A stretch of DNA of 63,344 bases from Clostridiales bacterium. Lineage in GTDB: Bacteria > Bacillota > Clostridia > Oscillospirales > CAG-272. A program made the translations under genes and the position numbers. This document shows positions 39,062 through 47,784 of this stretch, one piece after another. The notes under the pieces are model-generated. The model had not been told where the DNA came from, made no database searches, and worked only from the letters and a program-made list of their open reading frames with translations. Every line of letters starts with the position of its first letter. The stretch's first letter is position 1. The DNA lies in the NCBI GenBank assembly GCA_012840355.1, contig DULN01000002.1, positions 178,529-241,872 of the forward strand, in the 5' to 3' direction.

Positions 39062-40489
39062 ATGAGTCTGAGGAATACGACCACGCCGGAGAAGAACGTG
39101 GTTGAGCTTGAGATTTCGGTTGACCGCGAGACATTCAAAGCCGCGGTTGACGAGGCATTTAAGAAGAGAGCGCCGAAGATATCGGTTCCGGGTTTCCGAC
39201 GCGGCAAGGCGCCGCGCGGCTTGATCGAAAAGATGTACGGCAAGGGCGTGTTCTATGAGGACGCACTTGAAGTTGTCGTACCCGCTGCTTTCAGGGAGGC
39301 GCTGGCCGAGTCGGGCGCAAAGCCTGTCAGCCGTCCCGAGTATAATATAACCGAAGTCGGCGAAGACGGCGTAGTGTTTACCGCAAAGTTTTATGTTAAG
39401 CCTGAGGTAACGATTTCGCAGTATAAAGGTCTGGAGGTCGAAAGGCTCATCGTGCCGGTCACCGATGAGATGGTAGACAGCGAGATAAACCGAGTGCGTG
39501 TCCGCAACGGCCGCGAGATTGAAGTGACCGACCGCCCCGCCGCCGAAGGCGACATTGTCGACATTGACTATAGCGGTAAAATTAAGGGCGAGGACAAACC
39601 TTTTGAGGGCGGTACCGCCGAGCATTATAGGCTGAAGCTCGGGTCCGGCGCTTTTATCCCCGGTTTCGAGCCGCAGATAGTCGGACACAAAGCGGGCGAC
39701 GAGTTTGAGATAGAAGTCACCTTCCCCGAGGATTACCATGCGAAAGAACTTGCCGGCAAGCCTGCGATTTTCAGCGTGAAGGTCAACTCCGTCAAATTTG
39801 TTGAGCTTCCCGAGCTTGACGACGAGTTTGCAAAGGATGTTTCGGAATTCGACACGTTTGCTGAATATAAGGCGGACGTCCGGGCAAAAATCGAGAAAGC
39901 GCATGAGAATGCAGCCGAAATGGGCGTCAGCGAAAAGCTGGCTGATAAGCTCGTAGCAAACCTGGAGGCTGACATCCCCGTTTGCATGATCGACGACGAG
40001 GTAGAAGACATGTTGCGCCAGTATGACAACCGTCTTCGCATGCAGGGGCTTTCGCTTGACGTCTACCTGAAGTATACGGACAACACGCTTGAAAAACTGC
40101 GCGAGGAGTTCCGCCCGCGCGCGGAGCGCCAGGTAAAACTCCGCCTTGCGCTTGAAAAGATTGCGGAGCTTGAGAATATCACCGTCAGCGGAGAGGAAAT
40201 TGAGAAAGAATACGACGATATCGCCAAATCTTACGGCATTGAAGATGTCGAGCAGGTCAAAAATAGCATCGACCGCGAGATGATCGAGCAAGACTTGAAG
40301 CTCCGCGCCGCTATGAAGCTCGTCCGTGATAACGCTGTCGTAACCGATAAGATAGACGAGCTGTCAAACCACAGCCATGACCACGACCATGACCACGATC
40401 ACGACCACGATCACGACCACGATCATGATCACGACCATGACCACCACCATGAGCATGGCGACGGCAGCGAGGGCACAAAAGGCGACTAA
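39062..40489 (+). CDS. tig: Trigger factor with C-terminal poly-(Asp-His) tail
   Basis: A 475-residue ribosome-associated chaperone. The N-terminal ribosome-binding signature is VPGFRRGKAPR (residues ~42-52), the PPIase (FKBP-like) domain is about 150-240 (EGDIVDIDYSGKI, FIPGFEPQIVG), followed by the helical arms. Residues 437-463 form a tail with eleven consecutive Asp-His pairs plus extra His, ending in a Gly/Asp-rich segment. The tail resembles the Ni/Zn-binding His-rich ends of SlyD-type proteins and could bind Ni or Zn. It is first in the canonical tig-clpP-clpX order. Confidence 0.97.
   Translation: MSLRNTTTPEKNVVELEISVDRETFKAAVDEAFKKRAPKISVPGFRRGKAPRGLIEKMYGKGVFYEDALEVVVPAAFREALAESGAKPVSRPEYNITEVGEDGVVFTAKFYVKPEVTISQYKGLEVERLIVPVTDEMVDSEINRVRVRNGREIEVTDRPAAEGDIVDIDYSGKIKGEDKPFEGGTAEHYRLKLGSGAFIPGFEPQIVGHKAGDEFEIEVTFPEDYHAKELAGKPAIFSVKVNSVKFVELPELDDEFAKDVSEFDTFAEYKADVRAKIEKAHENAAEMGVSEKLADKLVANLEADIPVCMIDDEVEDMLRQYDNRLRMQGLSLDVYLKYTDNTLEKLREEFRPRAERQVKLRLALEKIAELENITVSGEEIEKEYDDIAKSYGIEDVEQVKNSIDREMIEQDLKLRAAMKLVRDNAVVTDKIDELSNHSHDHDHDHDHDHDHDHDHDHDHDHHHEHGDGSEGTKGD
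40376..40450 (+). repeat. Tandem hexanucleotide repeat coding for Asp-His
   Basis: Eleven GA(C/T)CA(C/T) units lie in the tig frame. Length may vary by slippage between strains without shifting the frame. Confidence 0.9.
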
Positions 40490-40593
40490 CCGGCACGGGG
40501 ATTTAGCCTTGTAGGCAAAATTTTAGCTTTTTTGCTGCAATTTGCATAAAGCAGGCGGTTTGGTTATATCATAACGAAAGAGAGGTAAGAGAT

Positions 40594-41178
40594 ATGCCAC
40601 TTGTCCCAACCGTAATAGAAACCACAAACCGTGGCGAGCGCGCGTATGATATATACTCGCGACTGCTCAACGACCGGATTGTGTTTCTTGCCGACGAGAT
40701 AAACGATTATACCGCCTCGCTGGTGGTGGCGCAGCTTCTATTTCTCGAGCAGCAAGACCCCGACAAGGATATCTCGCTTTATATAAACAGCCCCGGTGGT
40801 TCGGTAACCGCAGGGCTTGCGATATTTGACACTATGAACTATATAAAGTGCGACGTTTCGACTATATGCGTCGGCATGGCGGCGAGCATGGGCGCGTTCC
40901 TGCTTGCAGCCGGCGCAAAGGGCAAACGCTTCGCGCTGCCCAACAGCGAGATACTCATCCATCAGCCTCTTGGCGGCACGAGGGGCCAGGCATCGGATAT
41001 AAAGATTCACGCGGACCATATTATAAGGACGCGCGACAAGCTAAACAAAATCCTTGCCAAAAACACCGGCAAGCCGATCGAGATTATAGAACGCGACACC
41101 GACCGCGACTACTTCATGACCGCGGAAGAGGCGCTCGAGTACGGAATTATTGATAAAGTTATAGAAAAGAGAGTATAG
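40594..41178 (+). CDS. clpP: ATP-dependent Clp protease proteolytic subunit
   Basis: A 194-residue serine protease. N-terminus [21 protein letters not shown], catalytic Ser in [16 protein letters not shown] (Ser about 98), His in ILIHQPLGG, and Asp in [26 protein letters not shown] lies upstream. It forms the barrel that degrades ClpX-delivered substrates. It is 4 bp upstream of clpX. Confidence 0.98.
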   Translation: MPLVPTVIETTNRGERAYDIYSRLLNDRIVFLADEINDYTASLVVAQLLFLEQQDPDKDISLYINSPGGSVTAGLAIFDTMNYIKCDVSTICVGMAASMGAFLLAAGAKGKRFALPNSEILIHQPLGGTRGQASDIKIHADHIIRTRDKLNKILAKNTGKPIEIIERDTDRDYFMTAEEALEYGIIDKVIEKRV

Positions 41179-41182
41179 CGAC

Positions 41183-42514
41183 ATGCCGACAACCAATCGC
41201 GGAGGAACACGTGGGTCGGGAGGGTCCGGACAGCTGCAGTGCGATTTTTGCGGTCGCAACGAATCGCAGGTAACTTTCCTGATCCCCTCGATTACCGGCC
41301 TTTATATATGCAACAATTGCCTTGACGCCTGCAACCAAATAGTAAGCGAACACACCCAATGGAGCAGCCGCACGGACAAAAAGCTGGGGCTGACGCTTGA
41401 GACGCTGCCTAAACCGGCGGAGCTGAAAGCCATCCTCGACGAGTATGTCATCGGGCAGGATGCTGCAAAAAAGGCGCTTTCGGTGGCGGTGTACAATCAC
41501 TATAAGAGAATTTTGCAGCTCCCACCGCCCACGTATTCGTCGCGCGGGTCAAAGCAGCAGAAGAAGTCATCCGACACCGTTGAGATACAAAAGAGCAACG
41601 TGCTTTTGATTGGCCCGACCGGGGTAGGCAAAACTTATCTCGCGCAGACGCTTGCGAAGACGCTTAAAGTGCCTTTCGCAATCGCCGACGCGACCACGCT
41701 TACCGAAGCAGGCTATGTGGGCGAAGACGTTGAAAATATACTCCTGCGCCTGATTCAGGCCGCGGACTACGATATCGAGCTTGCCGAGCGCGGGATAATA
41801 TATATCGACGAGATCGACAAGATTTCGCGCAAGAGCGAGAACCGCTCTATAACCCGCGACGTTTCGGGCGAGGGCGTTCAGCAAGCGCTGCTCAAGATAC
41901 TTGAAGGCACAATATCCAATGTGCCGCCGCAGGGCGGGCGCAAGCACCCGAACCAGGAGTTTATCCAGATCAACACCGAAAATATACTATTCATATGCGG
42001 CGGAGCGTTTGACGGGCTTGAGGATATAATCGCCAAGCGCAAAGGCACCTCGCAAATCGGCTTTACAAGCGACATAAAGAGCAAAGAGGAGCTTCGTAAG
42101 CAGAATCTGTTGCGCGAGGTCGCCCCGCACGACCTCATCAAGTACGGGATTATTCCCGAGCTTGTGGGCAGGCTGCCAGTAGTCGTAGCGCTCGACAGCC
42201 TAGACCGAGCCGCGCTGATAAATATTCTGACGGAGCCGAAAAACTCGCTTGTCAAGCAGTACAAAAAGCTGTTTTCGATGGACAATGTCGAGCTCGAGTT
42301 CACGCATGAGGCGCTTGAGAAGATTGCCGACCTTGCAATCCAGCGCAACACCGGCGCGCGCGGCTTGCGTGCGATAATGGAAAATGTGATGCTCGACATA
42401 ATGTACGACGTACCGTCGCGCCCTGACGTGGAGCGCGTAATAATCACGCCGGGCGTTATCGATAAAACCGAGCCGCCGCAGCTTATTCTGCGCGCCAGCG
42501 AGGAAGCGGTGTGA
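41183..42514 (+). CDS. clpX: ATP-dependent Clp protease ATP-binding subunit ClpX
   Basis: A 443-residue AAA+ unfoldase. The N-terminal zinc domain has Cys pairs CDFCGRNES and CNNCLDAC; Walker [12 protein letters not shown]; pore loop [10 protein letters not shown]; Walker [11 protein letters not shown]; and sensor region [10 protein letters not shown] plus [13 protein letters not shown]. The N-terminus has a Gly/Ser/Arg-rich extension of about 15 residues before the zinc domain. In many Firmicutes lon follows; here comM lies beyond on the other strand. Confidence 0.98.
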   Translation: MPTTNRGGTRGSGGSGQLQCDFCGRNESQVTFLIPSITGLYICNNCLDACNQIVSEHTQWSSRTDKKLGLTLETLPKPAELKAILDEYVIGQDAAKKALSVAVYNHYKRILQLPPPTYSSRGSKQQKKSSDTVEIQKSNVLLIGPTGVGKTYLAQTLAKTLKVPFAIADATTLTEAGYVGEDVENILLRLIQAADYDIELAERGIIYIDEIDKISRKSENRSITRDVSGEGVQQALLKILEGTISNVPPQGGRKHPNQEFIQINTENILFICGGAFDGLEDIIAKRKGTSQIGFTSDIKSKEELRKQNLLREVAPHDLIKYGIIPELVGRLPVVVALDSLDRAALINILTEPKNSLVKQYKKLFSMDNVELEFTHEALEKIADLAIQRNTGARGLRAIMENVMLDIMYDVPSRPDVERVIITPGVIDKTEPPQLILRASEEAV

Positions 42515-42534
42515 GATCGTGATGGCAAAAAATA

Positions 42535-42570
42535 AGCGGCATGCCGATGAGGCATGCCGCTGTTTTGTTT
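42535..42570 (+). terminator. Rho-independent terminator of clpX
   Basis: AGCGGCATGCC-GATGA-GGCATGCCGCT followed by GTTTTGTTTTT, a perfect 11-bp stem. Confidence 0.93.
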
Positions 42571-42734
42571 TTATGAGATAAATCTTTCTATGTTTTTTCT
42601 TAGCCTGCGGAATGGCGCGACGATATTATAATAATCGCAAAAGCCTCTATTTCGCCGTCTGTAAAATGGCAATAACTGTTTATAAGCAGAGTTATAAAAA
42701 AATTGTAATGAGGTAACTTATACCAATATAAGTA

Positions 42735-44273
42735 TTATCTCTGCCAATATTTGCGGTCGAGGGAGCGGAGCTGAACAGCCTCGGCTATATGATGGGCTTT
42801 AATATTCTCCGATTCCTCAAGGTCGGCGATAGTGCGCGCCACACGTAATATGCGGTCATATCCGCGCGCGGAGAGGCCCATATTTTCAAAAGCTGCGCGC
42901 ATAATCGCCGTCGCCTCGTCGTCGAGCGTGCAATACTTGCGCAGATCAGCCGGAGAAAGCTCGGCGTTACAGCGGAGCTTTTTCCCGTCGCGGAGAAAAC
43001 GCTTGAGAGCGAACGCGCGAGCTTTGTTTACATCGGTGCGCATATCAGCCGACGAGCGGGACGGCGCAAGCTTTGATAGCTCGTCGAACGAGAGCGGGGA
43101 CACCTCAATTTGTATGTCGATCCGGTCGAGAAGCGGCCCGCTGACTTTGGAAAGATACGCCCGTATATCCGCCGGCTTGCAGGTGCAGTTTTTGCTCGGG
43201 TGCCCGAAGTAGCCGCACCGGCAGGGGTTCATTGCGCAAACGAGCATAAAATTGCATGGGAATGTGTACCGACCACTCGCGCGCGTGATTGTGATATGTC
43301 TGTCCTCAAGCGGCTGGCGCAAAACTTCGGCTACGGTTTTAATATATTCCGGCAGCTCGTCAAGGAACAAAACCCCGTTATGCGCTAGAGAAACCTCACC
43401 GGGCAACGGTACGGAGCCGCCGCCCGCAAGAGATACCGGCGACATCGTGTGGTGCGGCGATCGGAACGGGCGATGGGTAATGAGCGCTACATTTTCGGGC
43501 AAAAGCCCGGCTACGGAGTGGATTTTCGTCGTTTCTATCGCTTCTTCGAGCGTAAAATCGGGCAAAATCGAGGGGATTCGCTTGGCTAGCATGCTTTTGC
43601 CGGTGCCCGGCGGTCCTATCATAAGCACATTATGACCGCCCGCAGCCGCGATGAGCAACGCGCGTTTGGCAAATTCCTGTCCTTTTACATCGGCGAAATC
43701 GAGCTGAGAGCACGCCGCGCCGGGGTCAAAAGAGCTTTCGTCAAACTTCGCTGCCGTAATAGGCTTCTCGCCGCGCAGATGGCTTACAAGCGCCGCAACG
43801 TCCGGGACCGGATAGACGGTGATGCCCTGGACAACCGACGCTTCCGCCGCATTGCGCGCGGGCACAAAGACTTCGGATAGCCCTGCCGCCCGCGCCGCGT
43901 CGCACATGCTCAAAACCCCCCGTACCGGCCGTACCTCGCCCGAAAGTGAAAGCTCGCCGATAAAGCATTTCCCTTCGAGCGTATCCGGCAGCATGCCGGA
44001 GCAGGAGAGCACGCAAGCAAGAAGCGCAAGGTCATATGCCGAGCCCTGCTTCTTTTTGTCTGCGGGCGCAAGGTTTATGGTAATTTCGGCGTCGGGGAAC
44101 TCAAAGCCGCTGTTGCAAATCGCCGCCCTAATCCGTTCTTTCGCTTCTTTGACCGCCGCGTCGGGCAGGCCGACAATCTCAAACGCGGCGAGCCGGGGTT
44201 CCATATTGCATTCGACGGTGACTATGTAGCCGTCTACCCCTTCAAGCCCTGCGGAATAAACAGATGCAAGCAT
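42735..44273 (-). CDS. comM: YifB/ComM family Mg chelatase-like AAA+ ATPase
   Basis: A 512-residue protein: an N-terminal Lon-protease-like domain (VECNMEPRLAAFEIVGLPD, SAYDLALLACVLSCSG), a MgsA/chelatase-like AAA+ core with GPPGTGKSMLAKRI and LFLDELPEY, a zinc loop (CNPCRCGYFGHP and CTC), and a C-terminal lid (SARGYDRILRVARTIADLE). ComM is a branch-migration helicase in natural transformation in Gram-negative species; the role in Clostridia is uncertain. Together with cinA it hints at DNA-uptake functions but does not prove competence. Confidence 0.95.
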   Translation of the reverse strand: MLASVYSAGLEGVDGYIVTVECNMEPRLAAFEIVGLPDAAVKEAKERIRAAICNSGFEFPDAEITINLAPADKKKQGSAYDLALLACVLSCSGMLPDTLEGKCFIGELSLSGEVRPVRGVLSMCDAARAAGLSEVFVPARNAAEASVVQGITVYPVPDVAALVSHLRGEKPITAAKFDESSFDPGAACSQLDFADVKGQEFAKRALLIAAAGGHNVLMIGPPGTGKSMLAKRIPSILPDFTLEEAIETTKIHSVAGLLPENVALITHRPFRSPHHTMSPVSLAGGGSVPLPGEVSLAHNGVLFLDELPEYIKTVAEVLRQPLEDRHITITRASGRYTFPCNFMLVCAMNPCRCGYFGHPSKNCTCKPADIRAYLSKVSGPLLDRIDIQIEVSPLSFDELSKLAPSRSSADMRTDVNKARAFALKRFLRDGKKLRCNAELSPADLRKYCTLDDEATAIMRAAFENMGLSARGYDRILRVARTIADLEESENIKAHHIAEAVQLRSLDRKYWQR

Positions 44274-44290
44274 TACGGCTATGATTTCGC

Positions 44291-44322
44291 AAAAACCGCG
44301 GCAACTAGCCGCGGCCTTTTTT
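44291..44322. terminator. Bidirectional rho-independent terminator
   Basis: AAAAA-CCGCGGC-AACTA-GCCGCGG-CCTTTTTT lies between uvrC and comM, both leftward; it ends uvrC. Confidence 0.88.
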
Positions 44323-44355
44323 AGCGATACCTTTCTTTATAGTGTATTTAGGATA

Positions 44356-46194
44356 TTATCCGTTTTCGTTTTTGTGGAAGTGGCTGTAAATGCGCTCGGC
44401 GTCGGCTTGCGAGATAAGCTTTACTTTAGCCAAGCTTTCAACGTCTGCGGCACGCACAGCCGCGATTGAACCGAACGCCGTTATAAGAGCCTTTGCTTTT
44501 GCCGGGCCGATGCCCGGTATGTCTTCAAGCGATGAGCGCTTAAGTAGGCGCGACTTCGACTGCTTCATGCGTGTGACCGTATAGCGGTGCACTTCTTCCT
44601 GCAGCTTATAAATGAACGTGAAGACCGCATGCTCGCGCGCTATCGATATCTCCTCGCTTTCGGTGGTAAGCGCGCGCGTCTTATGGTACTCGTCTTTGAC
44701 CATGCCGAAGACCGGGATGTCGTATCCCAGCTCGGCGAGAAGGCCCTTTATAGTTGAAACATGGCCTTTACCGCCGTCAAGAAGTATAAGGTCCGGCAGC
44801 TCACCTGTGTTATGCTCTAGCCGCCTGCGCACAGCCTCCGCCATTGCGGCGTAATCGTCAGGCGCACCTGTGACCGATTGGATTTTATACGTGCGGTACT
44901 CGCTCTTTTTGAATTTAACGCCCTCGGTGACGACCATGCCTGCCGTCATGCTTTCCGAGCCGTAATTAGAAATATCGAACGCCTCAATGCGCTCCGGTAC
45001 GACCTCGAGCCCTAGCAGCGAGGCAAGCTTTACAAGCGTGCGGTTGTCGCGCTCAGCCTCGGCGATATACGCTTCGGCGCGCTGTTTTGCGTTGTCATAG
45101 ACCATATCGCAAAGCGCGCGCGCGTCACCGCGCTCGGGGAAGCGCAGTCGGACCTTGTACCCCGCGCGCTCGGAGCAAAACTCGGCGAAAACGCTCTCGT
45201 TTTCCTCGCCCAGCCTAAAACCGAATAGTATTTCGCGCGGTATATACTCGCGCTTTTGGTATAGGTCGGACAAAAACGCGGTAATAGTGTCGCCGTCGCA
45301 AAGCTGGTCGGGCGGGAAACAGAAACTGTCGCTGTCGACAACGCTGCCGTTGCGGATATAGAAAATCGTGATGCACGAGCAAAGCTCTGAAGTGTAAAGC
45401 GCAATGACATCCTGCTCCACGTCGGGGGCGCCAACCACTTTTTGCTTTTGCCAAACTCTTTCGAGCGTCGCAATGCGGTCGCGGTACACAGCCGCGGCTT
45501 CAAACCGTAGCTCTTCGGCGGCGTTTTCCATCTGCTTTGTAAGCGATTTTTTGACCTCATCGAACGAGCCGCGCAAAAACGCCATTATATCGGAAAACCG
45601 TTTCCTGTATTCTTCGGGCGATACTTTGCCCATGCAGACCGCGTCGCACCTGCCGAGCTGGTAGTTGAGGCACGGCCGTCCTTTGCCGATATCGCGCGGG
45701 AACACGCGCTTGCAGGTCGGTATGCGGAAAGTCTTTTGCAGCGTGTCGGCAAGCTCAAACGCTGCACCGTAGCTTGAGTATGGCCCGAAATACTTGGCGT
45801 CGTCAGCCGCCCGCCTTCTAACAATTTGTATCCGGGGGTATTCCTCCGAAAGCGTGATTTTTATATAAGGGTAGTTTTTGTCGTCCTTAAGCTTGATGTT
45901 GTATTTAGGTTTGTGCAGCTTTATAAGCTGGTTTTCGAGCGTGAGCGCTTCCATGTGGTTGTCGGTGAGCATATAGTCGAAATCCCACACCGACGCGACC
46001 ATTTTAGCGGTTTTTATATCATGGGAAGCGTGCTCGTGGAAATACTGGGAAACCCGCTGCCGCAATGCTTTTGATTTGCCGACATATATAACCTTTCCGT
46101 TCTTGTCGCGCATTAGGTAAACGCCGGGTGTAGCCGGTAAAGCCGCGGCTTTCTCGCGGAGATGCTCGATATTGGGGGAAAAGTTTCTCATCAA
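44356..46194 (-). CDS. uvrC: UvrABC system protein C
   Basis: A 612-residue excinuclease subunit. The N-terminal GIY-YIG nuclease domain has PGVYLMRDKNGKVIYVGKS; the UVR helix pair is around 200-235; the RNase H-like 5' nuclease has RIEAFDISNYG and DLILLDGGKGHV; and the C-terminal helix-hairpin-helix has LEDIPGIGPAKAKALI. It makes both incisions in nucleotide excision repair. All expected domains are present. Confidence 0.97.
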   Translation of the reverse strand: MMRNFSPNIEHLREKAAALPATPGVYLMRDKNGKVIYVGKSKALRQRVSQYFHEHASHDIKTAKMVASVWDFDYMLTDNHMEALTLENQLIKLHKPKYNIKLKDDKNYPYIKITLSEEYPRIQIVRRRAADDAKYFGPYSSYGAAFELADTLQKTFRIPTCKRVFPRDIGKGRPCLNYQLGRCDAVCMGKVSPEEYRKRFSDIMAFLRGSFDEVKKSLTKQMENAAEELRFEAAAVYRDRIATLERVWQKQKVVGAPDVEQDVIALYTSELCSCITIFYIRNGSVVDSDSFCFPPDQLCDGDTITAFLSDLYQKREYIPREILFGFRLGEENESVFAEFCSERAGYKVRLRFPERGDARALCDMVYDNAKQRAEAYIAEAERDNRTLVKLASLLGLEVVPERIEAFDISNYGSESMTAGMVVTEGVKFKKSEYRTYKIQSVTGAPDDYAAMAEAVRRRLEHNTGELPDLILLDGGKGHVSTIKGLLAELGYDIPVFGMVKDEYHKTRALTTESEEISIAREHAVFTFIYKLQEEVHRYTVTRMKQSKSRLLKRSSLEDIPGIGPAKAKALITAFGSIAAVRAADVESLAKVKLISQADAERIYSHFHKNENG

Positions 46195-46352
46195 ACCCTA
46201 GCCACAAAAATTATTAAAATAAAAACAAAGCAGACAAGTCCACACCGGGTTTATGTCTGCTGCATACAAACGATATAAATTGTACCCTCATGCTCAAAGG
46301 GAGGAAAGCTTTCCCGCACATTAGCCGGACTGGGCATGCCGATTCCGCCGGT

Positions 46353-46616
46353 TTAGTCGTTAAGCCCGTTATTTATAAGGTCGCAAAGCCCGTCGAGAGC
46401 CTCTACCTCGTCAACCCCGTCGGCAATAAGCGTGATGGTTGTGCCCTTGACAATCCCAAGCGAAAGCACGCCGAGAAGGCTTTTCGCGTTTACGCGGCGG
46501 TCGTCTTTTTCAATCCAGATAGAGCTTTTATATGAGTTTGCTTTTTGGATAAAAAACGTGGCGGGACGCGCATGAAGTCCGACGCTGTTTTGGATGGTTA
46601 CATTCCTAGATATCAT
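46353..46616 (-). CDS. ptsH: HPr phosphocarrier protein
   Basis: An 87-residue HPr with His-15 in NSVGLHARPATFF and the regulatory Ser-46 in NAKSLLGVLSLG. Ser-46 is the target of HPr kinase, encoded in this window at 56.5 kb, so the carbon-control arm is likely complete apart from CcpA. The presence of His-15 separates it from Crh. It is monocistronic with its own promoter; enzyme I is not in this window. Confidence 0.94.
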   Translation of the reverse strand: MISRNVTIQNSVGLHARPATFFIQKANSYKSSIWIEKDDRRVNAKSLLGVLSLGIVKGTTITLIADGVDEVEALDGLCDLINNGLND

Positions 46617-46676
46617 CGGGTAATCGCTCCATTCCCTGTATATTCTACGCGGACGTATCTATACTATTACAATTTT

Positions 46677-46705
46677 ATTATAACAAACGGGCATATTAAA
46701 ATCAA
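46677..46705 (-). promoter_or_regulatory. Sigma-A promoter for ptsH
   Basis: Minus strand: -35 TTGATT (46700-46705), 17-bp spacer, -10 TATAAT (46677-46682), about 60 bp upstream of the ATG. Confidence 0.75.
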
Positions 46706-46744
46706 GAGGGATTTTGACAAATATTAAATAAATTTAAATATTGG

Positions 46745-47245
46745 CTAAGAGTTGCCTGCCGGCGTAACATTCAAATTTGTCACGAGTATATTTACGGTAA
46801 TGTTTTTGGTGCTAACGAGCATTTCCTTGCCCGCCGCAATATATGTGTTGTTGTTCAGCATAAATCCGTCTTCGGTCATCGTGCCCGAGCCGATTATAGT
46901 GCCGCGGACGTCGTAGCGCCGCTCGTCGTATGTCAGCTCAAGGACGCCTTCGGAGTTTTCAAAATAATATTCGGCTTTGCTTATATCAACGGTGCTGATC
47001 TTGCCGAGGTATGTGCCGCCGGAATAGATGTCGTCGCCAACCACAAGCGCCTGCGCTGAGTATTCGGATATGTTGTGAATATAAAAGGAAATCTCGACGG
47101 TATCTTTGGGTGAGCCGACGCTCAGCTTTTCGATGAGGTTATATCTTAACGCCACCCCTGCAATGCAGGCCATAATCGCGGCGATGATAAAAAAGTCGAC
47201 GGCATTAAAGCGCTTTTTCGCTGCCGCTGAGTTTGCGCCGTTCAT
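46745..47245 (-). CDS. DUF4330-like membrane-anchored protein (second copy)
   Basis: A 166-residue protein: a cytoplasmic basic start, one membrane helix (about 14-32) and an extracellular beta-rich region. VGDDIYSGGTYLGKISTVDI and DVRGTIIGSGTMTEDGF resemble DUF4330, and the protein is similar in layout to the gene just upstream. Its start overlaps the upstream stop by 1 bp. Function unknown. Confidence 0.65.
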   Translation of the reverse strand: MNGANSAAAKKRFNAVDFFIIAAIMACIAGVALRYNLIEKLSVGSPKDTVEISFYIHNISEYSAQALVVGDDIYSGGTYLGKISTVDISKAEYYFENSEGVLELTYDERRYDVRGTIIGSGTMTEDGFMLNNNTYIAAGKEMLVSTKNITVNILVTNLNVTPAGNS

Positions 47246-47748
47246 TATGCGGTTACCTCCTTGATTGAGATGCAGTAGCCGGAGCCGGTGAAGTTCGGCA
47301 CCCTGATGCTGACATAGGACCCAACGCTGAGTTTGTACACACCGTTAATCATATAATTTCCCGAGCTTAGGTCAGCCGGAGCTTTTATAGTGACCGTTAT
47401 GTTTACAAACCCGGGATACTCGCTGTAGACAAGCGTGCCCTGCTGGCGGTTGACGCCGGTGTAGATGGCGTTTGCGTATTTTACGTCCGTAACCTCGCCT
47501 ATGGTGTAAAGCTTTGACGCGTCGATGACCTTGTCGCCGATGTTGATTTTGCCCTTGAGCTCTTCGCGCACCATGCGCAGCTCAATTTTGTACTCGACGT
47601 CGGTATATGACTTTTGGTCGATGTTTTCGGGGTTGTGGAAGAACAAAATATAGACGAGCAGCGCAGATGCTGCAAGGATTATAAGCAGAAAGAGCGCGTC
47701 GATAAAGTTGAAACGCAAAGCTCTGCGTGGCGCGGCTTCTCTTTTCAT
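47245..47748 (-). CDS. DUF4330 domain-containing protein (first copy)
   Basis: A 167-residue protein with an N-terminal membrane helix (FIDALFLLIILAASALLVYI, about 15-34) and the DUF4330 beta region, including NIGDKVIDASKLYTIGEVTD. It is commonly found near polysaccharide polymerase or flippase genes in Clostridia. Here it lies between a DUF4330-like paralogue and an O-antigen-ligase-like gene, so a role in envelope polysaccharide assembly is inferred. Confidence 0.75.
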   Translation of the reverse strand: MKREAAPRRALRFNFIDALFLLIILAASALLVYILFFHNPENIDQKSYTDVEYKIELRMVREELKGKINIGDKVIDASKLYTIGEVTDVKYANAIYTGVNRQQGTLVYSEYPGFVNITVTIKAPADLSSGNYMINGVYKLSVGSYVSIRVPNFTGSGYCISIKEVTA

Positions 47749-47784
47749 ATGGCTATTTCCTCTCCGGGTTTTGCAGTATTTGTA

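Noticed and set aside
38945..40291. A 448-codon frame antisense to trigger factor
   Set aside because: The sense protein is unmistakable and the antisense product has no domain pattern.
40376..40450. Short tandem repeats resembling a repeat array
   Set aside because: Units are 6 bp without spacers and in frame in tig, so this is a coding repeat and not a CRISPR.
42621..42635. TATTATAATA palindrome downstream of clpX resembling a Fur/PerR-type box
   Set aside because: It lies between a terminator and a convergent gene end, where an operator would have no promoter to act on.
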